From: Climacium dendroides
Taxonomy: Eukaryota > Streptophyta > Bryopsida > Hypnales > Climaciaceae
DNA length: 64,000 bases
Assembly: GCA_950106755.1 (NCBI GenBank)
Contig: OX467088.1
Location: 18,522,001-18,586,000 of the forward strand
Reading direction: 5' to 3'
Part shown: positions 43,776 to 57,309 of the stretch, piece after piece
Numbering within the stretch: the first letter of the stretch is position 1
Layout: each line of letters begins with the position of its first letter
The notes under the pieces: model-generated
Seen by the model: the letters and a program-made list of their open reading frames with translations, nothing else
Databases searched by the model: none
What the model was told of the DNA's origin: nothing
Made by a program: the position numbers and the translations under genes

Positions 43776-46700
43776 ATAACTTTTGATAGAATAGTTGGAT
43801 CACTTTGAGTTTTATATTTTTAGAAATGGCATAAAGCCTCTATCGCTTAGGAATGCTAAATTAAGATTGTCACCACTTTGACTTGAAAACCACATAAGCC
43901 TAGTTAGTTTGAATTGGGTAGAGTAAAACTTGTACTTTAGTTTGTTTTTTTGGTTGTTTGCAAGTTTGTGTATGTTTAGGAAGTAGGAAAGGTCCATTGC
44001 TTGGAAGGTACAATAGATTGATGCTTAGACATCCATTAGGATAAAATTACATCTAACAGCAAGAACCTAGTTCTGCTCATATATTTACCAAGGGTGGGAA
44101 AATAAACACTCACAAGGCCATAAGAGGAAGTACTGTAATTGTATTTGTCATTTTTCTTTAGAAGAATGTTGGTAATTTCTTGACAAGATGTGTTCTCCAT
44201 GGAGGCCGCGCATATTTTTTGTATCAAATCACTTGTCATATTTATCCTTAACAAGTCTAGTGCTTTGATAGACTGGTTAGAGGGGGCATGGGCTACCAAA
44301 TGGGATTGGGAGTTATTATCTAGCCTCATAGACTTTCTAGAGAATTGATTACAATATAGTAGGATATTATAGTGAGTAGGATTTCATATGCATTGCCAAA
44401 GAGTCTTTGGCACTATTACAATTGTCATCAAAGACTTTTGCATTTACCATACAATTGTCATTCAAAATAGCACAATATGAAAGTTTTTGCTAGGGATGCA
44501 CTTACAACATGATTAGTCTCTTCAACTCCAAGGTTGAGGATATTTGTACGAATGTACCTCACAAGTAAGTAGGTCATTCATTATCAAGTCTCTTGGAATT
44601 TGATCAAGAAAAGTCGTGGCAAGCTTACTTGTTGCTCATTGAGTATGATGGAGGACTACTTTGTTGCCAAACAACTTGCCAAGTCAATTTTCACTAAATA
44701 AAGTTAATTAGAAGTTCCTTAAATCTGAAATTTAAATCCTAAATCAAAATCCTTATACACTCTTATATGTGTATTATTAAACATGAATACATGCTTAACA
44801 TTCTAGTAGCTTCCAGCTTGCCATTTAAAATGAAAAGAATCAAAAGTATAATTTTTTTGAAGAAATGATACCATTTTGAAGCAATTATTAGGCATACAAT
44901 CATTGTCATATAGCAAAGTACTTCTAGCATGCCACTAATTTTATCCTTACAAACATCAAAAGAAGTTTGATGTTGTCTTTCATTGCTAGCTAGCTTTCCA
45001 AACTTGCCTCTATTAATAATTCATGTTGTTTCATCTTTAAATGATCTTTAAAAAGACTCTTTTTTAATTAAGTCACCATTGTCTTTGAAAGTAGAACTTG
45101 ACTCACACTGATAGCTTCATGGTGAAATTTGGCATTGTACCTCAAAACTATTCAATCTTAAGCTTTTTCAACCTATGGAGTGGTTTGTTTTGATGTAAAG
45201 AGCAAGATCCAATCTTTGCACAAACATCCCTTGTATTGAATCACAAAAAGTAGTTGACTAAACAACAATAGGTTTTTATGTCAAGATATAAGATATATCA
45301 AGGATTGTAGTTGGGTGCACCTTCTAAAAGAAACTATACAATAGCCTAACCATCTATACATGTATTAACCATTGCTAGTCATTTGAAGTTTAAGCCTACT
45401 TCCACCCTAATTAAACTATAATTGTCATTGTAGAAGGAGGGTCCTTATATTTTATAAGTCTTAGATACTCAATCCAAATGAATGTGTATTTTGGAAAAAA
45501 AAAAAGGTGCAAGTCTTTGAGGGGAGTGCAAGTGGTTTATTGAATGTCTTCACCCCCAAAAGGCCAAGTGTCCCCTTTGAGAATACTACAAGGTTTGGTT
45601 TAGTTCTTTAGTTATACTTTTAATTTTTGGCATCATTTTTTGTAGATAGTAAAACACATAAGCTTTATAGGAATATAACTTTTATTTCAACTAATGCCCA
45701 AGAGGAGAAGTTATTACATCTTAAGCTATAGAACAAGGTTGCTGGATAGCTCAAAGAAATTAAAAATAAAATTTTAAAATTTTTGTTTCTTATGGAAAAT
45801 AACTTTTTATACATCAAAAGATGTGGTTCACTCTAATGGACTAGTGATGAAAAAGTAATGTAGAGTCTGCTCTTGGGGGCAATTTGGGCATCTTTAAAAA
45901 TAATTTGTATTTAAAAAAAATTCTAATATTAAAATTTGACAAATTTTCAAAAAGAAAAGTTCCACGTGGTTTAGTTTGTTTGCAAGAACAATCTCACCAT
46001 TGGAGTTAGTGTATTTCAATTCCATCTTAGAACTATTAACAAAATAATTTCTATTTCTATTTCGCACCTACTTCTACTTAACACATTTTTTTAAGATTGT
46101 AAATCAATTTTGTGATTTTAAAATTTTTTTTGGACCCTCAATTAAATACTTCAGCATAAAGGTTAAATGCTTAGATTCTAAAGTGCAAAAATTTTAAGCT
46201 TATATGATTCAAAGCCAAAAAATCCAATCAAGCAAGTTGTAAAAAAAAACAATATTCTTCACTTAAAATGCAAGTATCTTGCAATGTACATGGTCAAAAT
46301 TTCTGAAAAGTCTTCTATACAGTTTAGTGTCATACTAGTTTAGTGGAAGTCAAAACCCTTGGTTGGATATGCAAAAATATTAAATAAAAATGGATCTCAT
46401 ATATTTTAGTATGAAAACCATTGAAGGCAAAATTGCCAAATTGTTGTCATATGTAAGGATGTCTATAGTTGAATTGGTTGCATTGTATATTCTTACACTA
46501 TATTTTTGTTGAGCGATAATGTATTTTCTACACCATTTATTAAAGCAAGGCTCTTTGAATTCAAGTATGCAATGTGATGATAGCCTAGGATATTATTTTC
46601 TAGATTGAAGTCCACTTGTTTAATAGTATGTGTTTCTAATTTGTACAATAACATTGTCTTGTCCATTAAAAAGTAGTTTTAGTGATGACCATTAGATTGG

Positions 46701-49435
46701 AATTGGTTTAGTCAAATTTTGGAGTGACCTTCAGGATTTATGTATTGACATATATAGGGTTCACTATCCTCTAAAAAGATGGAAATGTCCTTGCTTGCTT
46801 GCCACCCCTACCTTGATTTTAGAATCATCAAATATGATTGATCACAAAAAAAACTTAAACGTCTCGATCCATTGGATGGAGAAGGAAAAACTCCAGCCAT
46901 TAAATTGGCAATGTGAAGCATCATGAAGCTTTGCCAATGTTGAAGGCAATTAGAGGGTGAGCATTTGCTGTGCTTGTTTTGGTTTTGATTGATTTTTGTT
47001 TAGGATTTTTAGAGTAGACTAATTTCTTAAATTGTTCTCAATAATACTGTTTTGATCTTGGTTTTGTTTGATTTTTTTAGGGTTTGGAAGGTTAGAAATG
47101 CTTTGAACTACAAAGTGCTAGGTTGATGTTTTGCAATGGAGACTTGGATTGAGGACATCACCAAGGATATTGAGAAATTGAGAGATTTAGGGTTGGGAGT
47201 TGGGAGCCTGAAGAATTGAGGTTGTAGATCATGATTTTGCTTTCTTCCAAAGTGATGAGAATTAAACTAGGGACATATAGATGTGGATTGCATGCTAGAA
47301 GTATAACTATGTACAAAATTATTGTTGTATTGAGTTGTTGGCAAGTTTTTTGATGGTCATTTATTTGCATGTATTCCAAACTCTAATTTTCTCTCCATGT
47401 ATAGACTTGTTGGCCCTACTAGCAATAGTTCAGCATTATGTCACCTAGATGTTTGATGTTTAAATTGGTAGTGTTCAATAAGTAGTATATATTTACTCAA
47501 GAAGCTTGGTATATTTGTAAAATTGTGTATAACAATATTGCTATTAATGCTTTATGATTTACCTATATATGTATTTCTTAATGTTTTTTCTTCATGTGCA
47601 TACAATCACTAGTAGAAAAATACTTGTCTATATTCACATAATAATCAATTGGTTTGGATTCTATTGTCCTATTGATTAGGAGAGCTTGATTTGGACACAA
47701 TCTCATAGGCTTACGTTGATTTCTACTATGTAGGATTATCCTCTTCTTCCTGCCATGTTGGCAAGCCATCAAGGCTATGACTTGTCATTTACCATTTCCA
47801 TTGATAGATTAATGTATTGAATTTCTATTTCAAAACTTTTCTATACCAAATTCCATATCACCATCAATTTGAAGAAATCATGTGCTAATTTTGTTACACT
47901 GTGGGGTTGATTTGTAGATGATGCATAGGTGCCTTTTTTTTAATACGTTGCTATTATTGGTTAGCATTCCTTTATTGTATTCCATGTCCTCTTTTCTTTT
48001 AGTGAATAGGCATATTAAAAATCAAAACTCAATTTCAAGTATATTTACTTGAAAAACTTAATGCAAGGCTTAGTCTTGTTGCATGAGATTCTATCCTTGT
48101 TGTCTAAAATATCAAATCCACTCTTGTTATCAATATCAAAGTAGAGATGCCTAAACCAACACAATGTAAATGTGCCATACATATGAAAGTAAAACATTTA
48201 TCTGATACATAGTATTGGTTTCAAGTGCACAAAAGAAGACCATTTTCTAGATAAGCTTGCCTATGATTTCACAACTAGATTGTTTGTTTATACACAAGCA
48301 TGCCGAAATTAAAAACCAACCAACCTTTGACAAATCTTGAGTTGTAAAATACTCACTATATTTCCCCCTCTCGGAACACATCACCCATAAGGTTCGAGAA
48401 GATGGTAGCTAGGTTAGAAAACCCTATTTACAACAACAACAAATTGTCCTTTCTCTTACAAAGGATCGTACAATTAGTGAGCAAATAGAAAGAAATTAGT
48501 TGTTCAAATTTTTAGTATAGTAAGCATAGATCTAAGAAAGGGAAATACACAACAGGACAACCTGAAATGCAAACTACAACAATAGGCAAAAACAAAGAAG
48601 CTTACTATCATCTACACCACCATGCCCTCTATTGGCTCCATTAGTACCATTCATTGGGCCTCTTTTGTAAAGGTCCATATGGATCCATATCCAAATTTGT
48701 AACTAAAATCCTATCAAATAAATCACACTCTAAGTCATCAACTAAGCTTAATACAAAATACAAAACATCTCTTCAAAAATGCTATTCACATCAATAAACC
48801 AAACAAACCAACAAACTTTTCCATTTGTAGCTCAACCAATAAACAAACTTCCGAGAAAAAAACTACACATTTTAAAAAAACTACTCCCTCTCTACTGAGC
48901 ACAACAAAACATAAATACAAACACCTCCTTCTAATCCTATTGTATCAAAATATTACAATACAAAACCTCAAAAAGGGAGAAACAAGATTTATGGGAAGAA
49001 GCACTTCAAGCGAATGGCACCAACACCACAACAACAGTAGTTAAACTTCTTGAACTTGCCAATGCAAGACTTCATTGTTGGTTTTCAAAATAATTGAATG
49101 CTATCAAAAGCAAAGCTAAGTCAAATGGCTAGTAGAAGGGCATTCCAAGGAGATGAGAAAAGGTTAGTTTAAAAAAAAAATTTAGAAAGGATGCTAAAAC
49201 AAAACCACGAAGTTATGAAAAGGAATACAGTTTCACTCCGCATTAAGTTACCGCTTTGGGCTAGAACGCTGGGCTTTGAGATCTAGCTGTGGCTGAAAGT
49301 TAGGATTAGAGGAATAGAGAAGTAGATTTTGAAGGTGAGCTTATTGAAATGAAGAGATCTTAAAGGAGATTTGTTTTTTTAGGAACAGTTTGAATTTGGA
49401 GCTTTGTTGCTATTGCAATAGAAGTTATGGTGCAT
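43776..49435. other. AT-rich region, no gene seen
   Basis: Only short frames without recognisable domains are found. The part at 45985-46400 is a diverged copy of 26870-27300 and nearby sequence. No tRNA or rRNA gene was recognised. Confidence 0.4.
45985..46400. repeat. Dispersed repeat, partner of 26870-27300
   Basis: It has the same order of shared blocks as at 26870-27300 (TTAGTGTATTTCAATTCCAT, GATTCAAAGCCAAAA, TACTAGTTTAGT, GGATATGCAAAAAT). It probably comes from the same old transposon family. Confidence 0.65.
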
Positions 49436-49446
49436 GGTAGCCCACC
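49436..49446 (+). repeat. Target-site duplication, left
   Basis: GGTAGCCCACC directly precedes the left terminal inverted repeat and is repeated exactly at 53852-53862 after the right one. The word is itself partly palindromic, so a shorter true duplication cannot be excluded. Confidence 0.7.
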
Positions 49447-49732
49447 CTCGGCACTAAGGGCTCCCCAGTTGGGAGGGAGTGCGGACCCTGCCCCCAACTC
49501 AAGCCTGCTTGCTCGTCGAGGCTTCACCACAGGTCAGCCTCTCGCTCCAGCTCCAGCTCGCCCTTGCGATCTCCTCCCGTTCCCAAGGCTCCCCCCAACT
49601 CTTCGCCGTTCCCTCCCGTTCCCAAGTCTCATACCCTCCCCCGAGACCCGGGTGCGGGAGAACCTTATATGTACTCTGTATTTTTTGCTCCTCCCCTTCA
49701 TTCAACTGGGAGCATTTCGGCTCTTCTCCTCT
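49447..49732 (+). repeat. MULE left terminal inverted repeat
   Basis: It is GC-rich with several CTCCAGCTC/CCCGTTCCCAAG-like internal duplications. It matches the reverse complement of 53567-53851 nearly throughout, up to TTGGGAGCATTTCGG and slightly beyond. Open frames across it are by-products of its composition. Confidence 0.9.
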
Positions 49733-49964
49733 TCTCCCACACTTGGGTCATCACACGTTGCTCCAACAACTCAAGGTATGTACAACTCTTTATGTACTCT
49801 TATTCTTTATGTACCCCTTTCTTTTAACTCTACATAAGTTTGTGTCTATTGTTTTGCAATTGTAATAATTTAGGGTTTAGCATATTTTCATTTGAATATT
49901 GTGTGCTAAATGGAGATTGGAGATGGTGTACTTGTAGAGTTTGTGTCAAGCATTGGCGTGAGAG

Positions 49965-52900
49965 ATGGAAGAAGATGGAGACTACATGGAGGATGATAAT
50001 TTCTATCCCTCCGACTTTGAAGACGATTTAAGTGAGATGGTGGGGGTGGAAGAATTTCTTCAAGGTGTGCACATAGGAAATTTAGGGTTTCAAGAAACTC
50101 ATTTCTTGTCATCAAATGGAGAGTCGGATGAGGATGAGGAGGATGTTGGTGAGGAGATTTTGGAGCCTTGGGAGGAGGTGTTAGAGGAGGGTGTGGAGCA
50201 TGTCAACATTGGAGGTCCAACACCTTCATCAATTTTTGAAGACATTCCCATTGAAACATTCTCCAAGTATGTGCACTTCAATCTCCAATCTCTTGCACTC
50301 ATGATTGATTGCATAAGAGGAGGATATTTTCCCTCATATCAACAAATTCATGAGGCAAATTCTTTTTTTTGTCCCCTCTCCAACCTTCATAGGCCTTCCA
50401 CACAAAAAAATGTGGAATCTCTTACAATTGAGAGGTGGCAAAAACTTCAAGGAAGATAAAAAGTTGTAGAACTTTTAAGTGGATTTGTTTTATCCCCTTT
50501 GAATGACACAAAGGGTAGGCAAATTCCGCCAATAGAGTATTGGCGTTCCATTGTGCATGGAGGACACATTGACAAAAATGGGAAACATTTGTCAATCTCC
50601 ATGACAACAAATGCCATTCGTTCTCAATGGAGTACGGATAGCTGTGGGAGGAATTCAAACCTCATTCATACAAAATTGTATGAACTCTTGTGATGTATGC
50701 CAAGAGAAGAAAATGTGGGATAAGGTAGTGAAGGTTCCATTGGAGAACTTAAGTGCAACTATAGATGCACTTTGCACAAAGTACATTGTGCTAAGAAGGC
50801 GTTTGAAATGCCGTGTAGGGAAAACCAAAATCGTGACTTATTACCGTTGTCATTGTGGAAAAAACAAAAACCGTCATCATAGGAGAACGGTTGATGTGAA
50901 GTCCATGGATGACAAGGGCTCTAGAAGGAATAGAACCTCTAGATTATGTAGTTGTGAATTCCAAATGAAGGTTGAGGAGCCCAATGTGTCAAAGTGCTCA
51001 AACACCTTGCCTCATAGTAAGCTTCAAGCTACAATCTATGTTCATAGCAAACATAGTGGTCACACTCCGGGTTCCGATTCCAATCTTTTCTTCCTACCGG
51101 TGCACCCTTATGTTATCGCATGGGTTATGGAGAACTTGAAGTTCATGCTTTCAACAAGAGCCATTGAAGCAACGTCGGTTGATGCTCAAGAGAGATTTTC
51201 ACAAAGTGTACCAGAGGTGGAACGTGCTACATATAGATTTTTCGTCATCAAAAAAGAAGTGCAAATACTTGCATATTCTTTAAGAATCAACGGTATTTAA
51301 TTTTTTTTTCCATATTTAATTTTTTATGTGAAGTTATGAAATGCATTGCGTATTTGAATTGTACTTCAATTCTTCATGTTTATGTTCTCATTTTTATTTA
51401 AATTCTTCATGTTTATGTTTTAATTTGTATTCAAATTTTTGATTGGATGTGTGTAGATGCACTTCGGAAAGACGATTGGAATGCGGCACAAATTGAGATC
51501 TTGAATTTACAAGCTCAAGGGAAGATTTTGTACTATCAACCGTATGCACCCAAGAATGAGGACCCCAAGAAAAGACCATTTGTGGTAGTTATATAAGATG
51601 ACTTCATGCGAAAATCGGCCCTACGGTTTTCAGGTAATAATTCTTGGGCCTTAGATTCTACATTCAAAACAAACCAATACGGTTTGCCACTTTATGCGGC
51701 AATTGTACCAAACCAAGATGGAATTGGCATTCCGGTTTTTTACATGCTTTGTAGCAATGACGTTAAAGAAGGACATGAGGGTTTTGCTATAGAGATAGCA
51801 TTATCCCATGTGTTTGAATCTTTAGGAGAGATTAGACCCTCCGCAATCATCATTGACAAACACAAGCCATCTTTGAATGCTATTCAAAGAGTTGTGAGCA
51901 ATGATGCTCATTGTTGGACTTTTGAAGAGGGTACCAAAACACAAGTTGGTGGACAAGTTCTCTTGTGTCACTTCCATGTCATGAAGGCATGGAGTGAGAA
52001 CTTGTTAACCAAGGTTCCTAATGAGGACAAGGATCGGGTGTGGAGGGCATTACATGTTTTAATGCTTTGCCCTAATGAGGACCATTTTGACGAGAATTTA
52101 AGAAGATTTTGTGTTGAGTTTCAACACATCCCGACCTTTGCCAAATACGTGATTTCCGGATGGGCCGGAATTAATTGTCCTTGGAGAAGGTTGTGGCCTC
52201 GATTTGGGAGGTTATTTGCTTATGGGGGTATGGATACAACTAACCATGTCGAAAGACATTGGGAGTTGATTAAATACACCCTCTTACAAGGAAAAGTGAA
52301 CCGGTCCCTCCGAGACCTTATAGTGGCAATTGTTGGTAGTGCCAAGGATGGCACTCGTGTGGGCCAACCCACATTATTGAGTCAATTCCGAATGACTCAA
52401 CGTTTAAGTAAGTTCCTCATTTTTGTATATTATTCTATGTTTATTTTATTGTATTCAATTTTTTTTATAAATATGTTTTGAACATGAGGCTAAGTTCAAA
52501 CCTATTTTTTGAACTTGTAGGTGACTCGGAACGATACATAAGGAGAGGGAATGACAACGCTCATAGACGTCGATTGAAAGGAGGAGAACGAATTTTGAAG
52601 GCTTACCAATCTTGTCCTATGGATGTCTTGAAGGTTGTTGATGAGGAGCATCTCCTCTTTCATGTCAAGAGTGAGACTTCTCCTAACCTATGGTATAGTG
52701 TTTCATTGAAATCACATTATTGTGATTGTCCCGATAGGGTCTCCACTTGCAAACACATATTTGGTGTCCAATCGATTGTGAAGGTATTTTTTGAAGGGCT
52801 CAAAGAAAATGAAGTGGTTGAGGAACCATTGCCTCCACAAATCAACATGGAAGACATGGAGCTTATAACTCCAACTCAACCGGATGTAGCAAGGGAGGAG

Positions 52901-53368
52901 GCTCTTTTGATTGGTGTCATGCGTGAGAAGGCGTTCAACATGGTACGTGAAATCAAATCACTATGTCAAGCAACTCTTTATGGTGACAATGAAGAAGAGG
53001 TGAAGCGAAAATTTCAAGCCCTTCAAGCTTGTTTTGGCACATTATTGGAGCCTTCAAATTTTGAAAGGCCCAATACAATTACTCTTCCCCTCCGAGGTTC
53101 TATTGCTTCCATCCAAGAGAACGTGAAGCGAACGAGAATGGGACATGGGAGGAAACGTAAGATTTCGGAAGTTGGTGAAACAAGTGCTCCACGCCCCCCT
53201 TTGAAGCGCTCTTCACATGTGCTTCTTTCACAATCCAAGCAAAAAAGGATGATTTTCCGTAAGCTTCCCAAGGTCACTTGTGACATTTGTGCTACAAAAA
53301 CATTGATAGAGGGAGGAGCAAATTCTATTTTTTGCAAAAATTGTGACCATGAGATATTTGTGAAGTAA
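49965..53368 (+). pseudogene. MULE transposase (MuDR-like DDE plus SWIM zinc finger), disabled
   Basis: The N-terminus is acidic (MEEDGDYMEDD). A Cys/His finger follows (YYRCHCGKNKN, LCSCEFQMKVE, HSKHSGHTPGS) of the type preceding MULE domains. The DDE core has ALDSTFKTNQYGLPLY, a second Asp in AIIIDKHKPS, the CxxH motif LLCHFHVMKAW and Glu in VERHWELIKYTLL. The SWIM finger is YCDCPDRVSTCKHIFG, and a short CDICATK...CKNC cluster ends the protein. Introns at 51293-51456 and 52408-52520 fit GT-AG rules and phase. Breaks: TAA at 50457-50459 with the same frame open on both sides, a frame change between 50611 and 50693, and TAA at 51594-51596 just before the core. It therefore looks inactive, unless unrecognised introns remove the first two. 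Confidence 0.82.
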
Positions 53369-53566
53369 AGTTTATGATTTGAGTTTTTTCATTGATTTTG
53401 TTATCACTTTGTAATTTTGCCTTTGTATAATCCTTCATTATGAGTTCCCTTATGATTCTTCATTATGATAATACATAAATGGTCTTACTTAAATGTAGAA
53501 ATTGAAGAGAAATAAGAAGAAAAGAGGGCTTTGAAAAAAAAAGGACTTAGTTTTTTTTTGAGAGGA

Positions 53567-53851
53567 GAAGAGGGGAGGAGCCCGAAATGCTCCCAATTGA
53601 ATGAAGGGGAGGAGCAAAAAATACAGAGTACATATAAGGTTCTCCCGCACTCGGGTCTCGGGGGAGGGTATGAGCCTTGGAAACGGGAGGGAACGGCGAA
53701 GAGTTGAGGGGAGCCTTGGGAACGGGAGGAGATCGCGAGGGCGAGCTGGAGCTGGAGCGGGAGGCTGGCCTGTGGTGAAGCCTCGACGGGCAGGCTTGAG
53801 TTGGGGGCAGGGTCCACACTCCCCCCCAACTGGGGAGCCCTTAGTGCCAAG
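53567..53851 (-). repeat. MULE right terminal inverted repeat
   Basis: This is the reverse-complement partner of 49447-49732. Inward reading starts CTTGGCACTAAGGGCTCCCC. Differences from the left copy are scattered single bases and a 3-4 base indel near GCCTGCTTGCTCG versus GCCTGCCCG. Confidence 0.9.
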
Positions 53852-53862
53852 GGTAGCCCACC
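53852..53862 (+). repeat. Target-site duplication, right
   Basis: GGTAGCCCACC here is the exact second copy of 49436-49446. Confidence 0.7.
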
Positions 53863-56440
53863 TCACAATAGTCACAAGTGAACTTTACCTTGGGTAGGGG
53901 AATCTAAGGCTACAAAATAAATGAAGCTAGATAAACTATACACATCTTGCAGATGAAGATGGATGGGATTATTTGCATAGATGAGCATGGAGAATCCTCA
54001 TTGAGACTTTTCAAGCATACTTTATATGGTCAACCACAATGGCCAAAAATGAAAGTCTAGGTGTCATGGGAGTCAAGAGGTGCATGCCACATGTACATGC
54101 CGTGTATTTCAAAATGAGTCAAAGATTTTCTCAATAGAATTATGTTGATTTGGTATTCTTTGATTTTCCAAATCAATTTAACAAATCTTCAATTTTATCC
54201 AATCAACTTAAATATGTAGATCTCTTGTCAATTAGGGTAGGACATTCTAGTAGTAGATTTCAAAAAAAGCAAAACAAAGAAGGAGAGGGAGACAATGAGA
54301 TTGAAGATTTGGATTTAGGAAACTTGGGTGGGTGGAAGGGACATCCTTATATAAGGATTTTCCTATAAAATTTTAAATCATAAATTTTACATGACTAATT
54401 TTTTTCTAAACAATAATTGATAAGAAAGGCACTTCCCAGCTATAAGCCTATCAAATCAATCCAACCTTAAAACTTTATAAAAAAATCATAGAATAAACAT
54501 GACTACATCACAAAGTTTAGATCCTATGGTTTATCAACAATTATCATGTGATTATTGTTGTTTCATGGGTTCACACGTTAATTACAATTTATTGCATCAT
54601 TATGATGCAGTTGCAAGTAATGCATTGTAATGATGTGATAACAATGTGAAGTAATGCATTGTAATGATGCAATAAATCCAATGATAAATTGTAATTAACA
54701 TGTGAACCCATGAAATAACAATAACCACATGATAATTGTTAACAAACCGTAGGATCTAGATTTTGTGATGTATTGATTTCCAAAAAAGATTTAAAAAAAA
54801 GATAAGATAGATACTTCCAAATAAATCCCATGGCTTATTAAATAATGGCTCCAAACCTTTGTTGATACATTAAACCTCAAGATCAATTTTTCAAACTATA
54901 ATTGAACATATAGGCACTAAACATGCCTATAGAACAATAAAGCCATAAGATGATCATGGAAATCATAGAGAATCAATGACTAATAATTTCCAATTGATAA
55001 AATAGTCATATACAAAGTAAAGCTATTAGATCTTAAAGGCCTCTAAAAATCTTATGAATTTCAAATGATTAATAAGATGGTCACTTTCAGAAGTTTAAAC
55101 CAACAAATCAATAAGAGTCTAAAACTACCAAAAGAAATTATAGTCATAACAATACTAATAATTTACAAATAATAATTGATAAATAAAGCATTGCCCAAGT
55201 AAACCAAAGCCATCTAAAGAAATCATAGATAAAATAAAACTAATGATTTCTTAGAGTTTATCACAAGATAGGTACAACCAACTATCAAATTAAATCAACA
55301 ATTAAAGGTCCTAGATTTTTCCAAGAAATCACAAGCTAATAATCTCTCTACCTTTATTGATCAAGTAAGTATTTTTTCTCAAGTTACACCAATCAATCAG
55401 TAAGGCTATAGAAACTCTCAAGGAAATCATAGACATCATGGTATTAATAACTTCTATTTGATAAGATAAGTACTTTCAAGTAAGGCCATTAAATGATCAA
55501 ATCAAGATTTTAAATAGGAAAAACATAAGGTAGAAATATCCAAAACCGCACATGTTTCTATTTTTTGTTCCTAGACTCACCCAATTATATCCCTAGACTT
55601 TGGTGAATGTGACCTCCACATGCTTAACATTGATTGGCCAACACATTCAAAGGACACATATTTTACTATAATTTGCTGACAGATAATTTTTGCAGGGTTT
55701 AGTTTTGAGGGCACCTATGGGATAGTTTCAGTGGTCTAGGCAACCAACACTTTGAAAAATCATAGAAATTACATACAATATCCAAAAAATCTATTTTTTT
55801 AATATTCATGATTTTCACTTGCTTATACTTCAAAAATATTATTTTTAGAAAAATATGCCTCCAACTATGATGAATTGTTTAAAATAATGGTTTTGGGTGT
55901 TTCTACCTTATTACTAATGAATTCCAAATTTCATATAATAAGATAAATACTCCCAAAGTAAAGCTATCAAATCACCAAGGTTTTTTAAAAAATCTCAAAG
56001 AAAATATAAGAATGTACATTTTCCACCTAAACTAATACTATTGGTACTTCCATAAGTAAACCAAATCAATAAGGTTTTAGAAAAAATTCTTCTAAGGAAA
56101 TTATAGACTCAAAACTACTTATAACTCCAATAAAACTGGCATATCTCAAGTAATACCAATAAAACATTTTTAGAACCAAGAAATCCTCTTTAAAATAAAG
56201 AAGCATTTCCTAGCTACTAAACCAAATAAGGACTACAACAAGATCCTTATATGGAAGAATTTCCAAAAAATCAAGTAACTTAGAGTCTTAAACATCAAGC
56301 CAATAACTAAAATCAACATACAACATGATTAAGTGTCCCATAAAATAGTTGTCATGGTTTTGGAATAAGTTGTCAAGGTAAAATTACTAAATAGGCTGTA
56401 AACCTCACCTACACCCATACAATTCAACAAACACGCAACA
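53863..56440. other. AT-rich region, no gene seen
   Basis: There is no recognisable protein. The only structured feature is the foldback element at 54504-54772. Confidence 0.4.
54504..54772. mobile_element. 269-bp foldback (MITE-like) element
   Basis: The two arms are inverted repeats over about 100 bases each: TACATCACAAAGTTTAGATCC at the left matches GGATCTAGATTTTGTGATGTA at the right, and GGGTTCACA/TGTGAACCC pairs further in. The centre holds a short direct duplication of AAGTAATGCATTGTAATGATG. TA at both ends could be a TA target duplication (Tc1/mariner-like), but this is not decisive. Confidence 0.75.
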
Positions 56441-56724
56441 TGTTAGAATTGCGTTGTCGTGTTGAGAGCGGTTTGCCTTGGGAAATCACGAAGATTCTGG
56501 CTGCAACTAGAAATGGCTAAGGAATAAAAATATGATAGGAGAATAAAGGCAAGTGGACTTGTCACTTGCAAACCCAGTCTTCTAACTAGAATGATGAAGG
56601 TGAGTGAACTTGTCACCCACAAATTCACCAGTCAAATACAAAATGATATTGTACAACAACAAAATTTGTTGTCTCTCGTGAATCTCTAATCTTGGTCTTC
56701 AAATCTCGTATACGGTCGTCGAAT

Positions 56725-56759
56725 CATCAATCTTCAATCTTCAATCTTCAATCTTCAAA
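56725..56759 (+). repeat. (AATCTTC)n microsatellite
   Basis: About four to five units of AATCTTC lie within the proposed LTR. A (GGTAAG)4 tract follows at 56794-56816. Confidence 0.85.
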
Positions 56760-57309
56760 CTCCTCCCCGTTGGCCTATCCTGTGGTGGCTCTATAAGGGT
56801 AAGGGTAAGGGTAAGGTGATAAGATCCCACGGCCTCGGACGGGTAAAACGGGACAGCCAACACGAGTGACCGTCCGGATGATGGGACCCTAAACTTTCAA
56901 ACCCACGGTGACCAGGAAGCGCCTTTCACCAATGGGAACAACATAAAAGAGCAACCAAGTGGGTGATTAAATCCCAAATAGTCTCCACAAACACAAAATG
57001 GAGCGCTTACTGGATAACCACGGCTCGCAACAGTTTCACAATGCTGAAATTGAAAATTGCAACTGGCCTCCAAAACCGGCTGGGAATAACCATAGAAAGA
57101 CAACGAGCCCCCAAATCCGGCTAGGAATAACAAGCCACAAGCCACAACACACGAGTCTTCAATTTTTGTGTCTTCAAATTTCAACTTCAAATCATCACTC
57201 AAAGCTCCACCTCAACTTCAACTTCAAATTTTCACTCAAACTCCAACTTCAAATCTCTACCCCAACTCCATCTTCAAAGCTAAACTTTGAATGATCACCA
57301 CCGTTGCTT

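Larger units (their letters stand above)
49447..53851 (+). mobile_element. Complete Mutator-like element (MULE), 4.4 kb
   Basis: The element has long terminal inverted repeats of about 285 bp beginning CTCGGCACTAAGGGC (left) and CTTGGCACTAAGGGC (right, read inward). It is flanked by a perfect 11-bp direct repeat GGTAGCCCACC at 49436-49446 and 53852-53862, a plausible target duplication slightly longer than the usual 9 bp. Inside is one plus-strand transposase gene with MULE and SWIM domains. Close similarity of the two terminal repeats, which differ by scattered substitutions and small indels, indicates a young insertion, yet the gene carries inactivating changes. Confidence 0.9.

Noticed and set aside
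49427..49865. Overlapping Pro/Ser-rich open frames
   Set aside because: They lie in the GC-rich MULE terminal inverted repeat and have mirror images at the other end (53485-53897).
56794..56816. Telomere-like (GGGTAA)n tract
   Set aside because: The plant telomere unit is TTTAGGG; this is a short GGTAAG microsatellite inside the proposed LTR.
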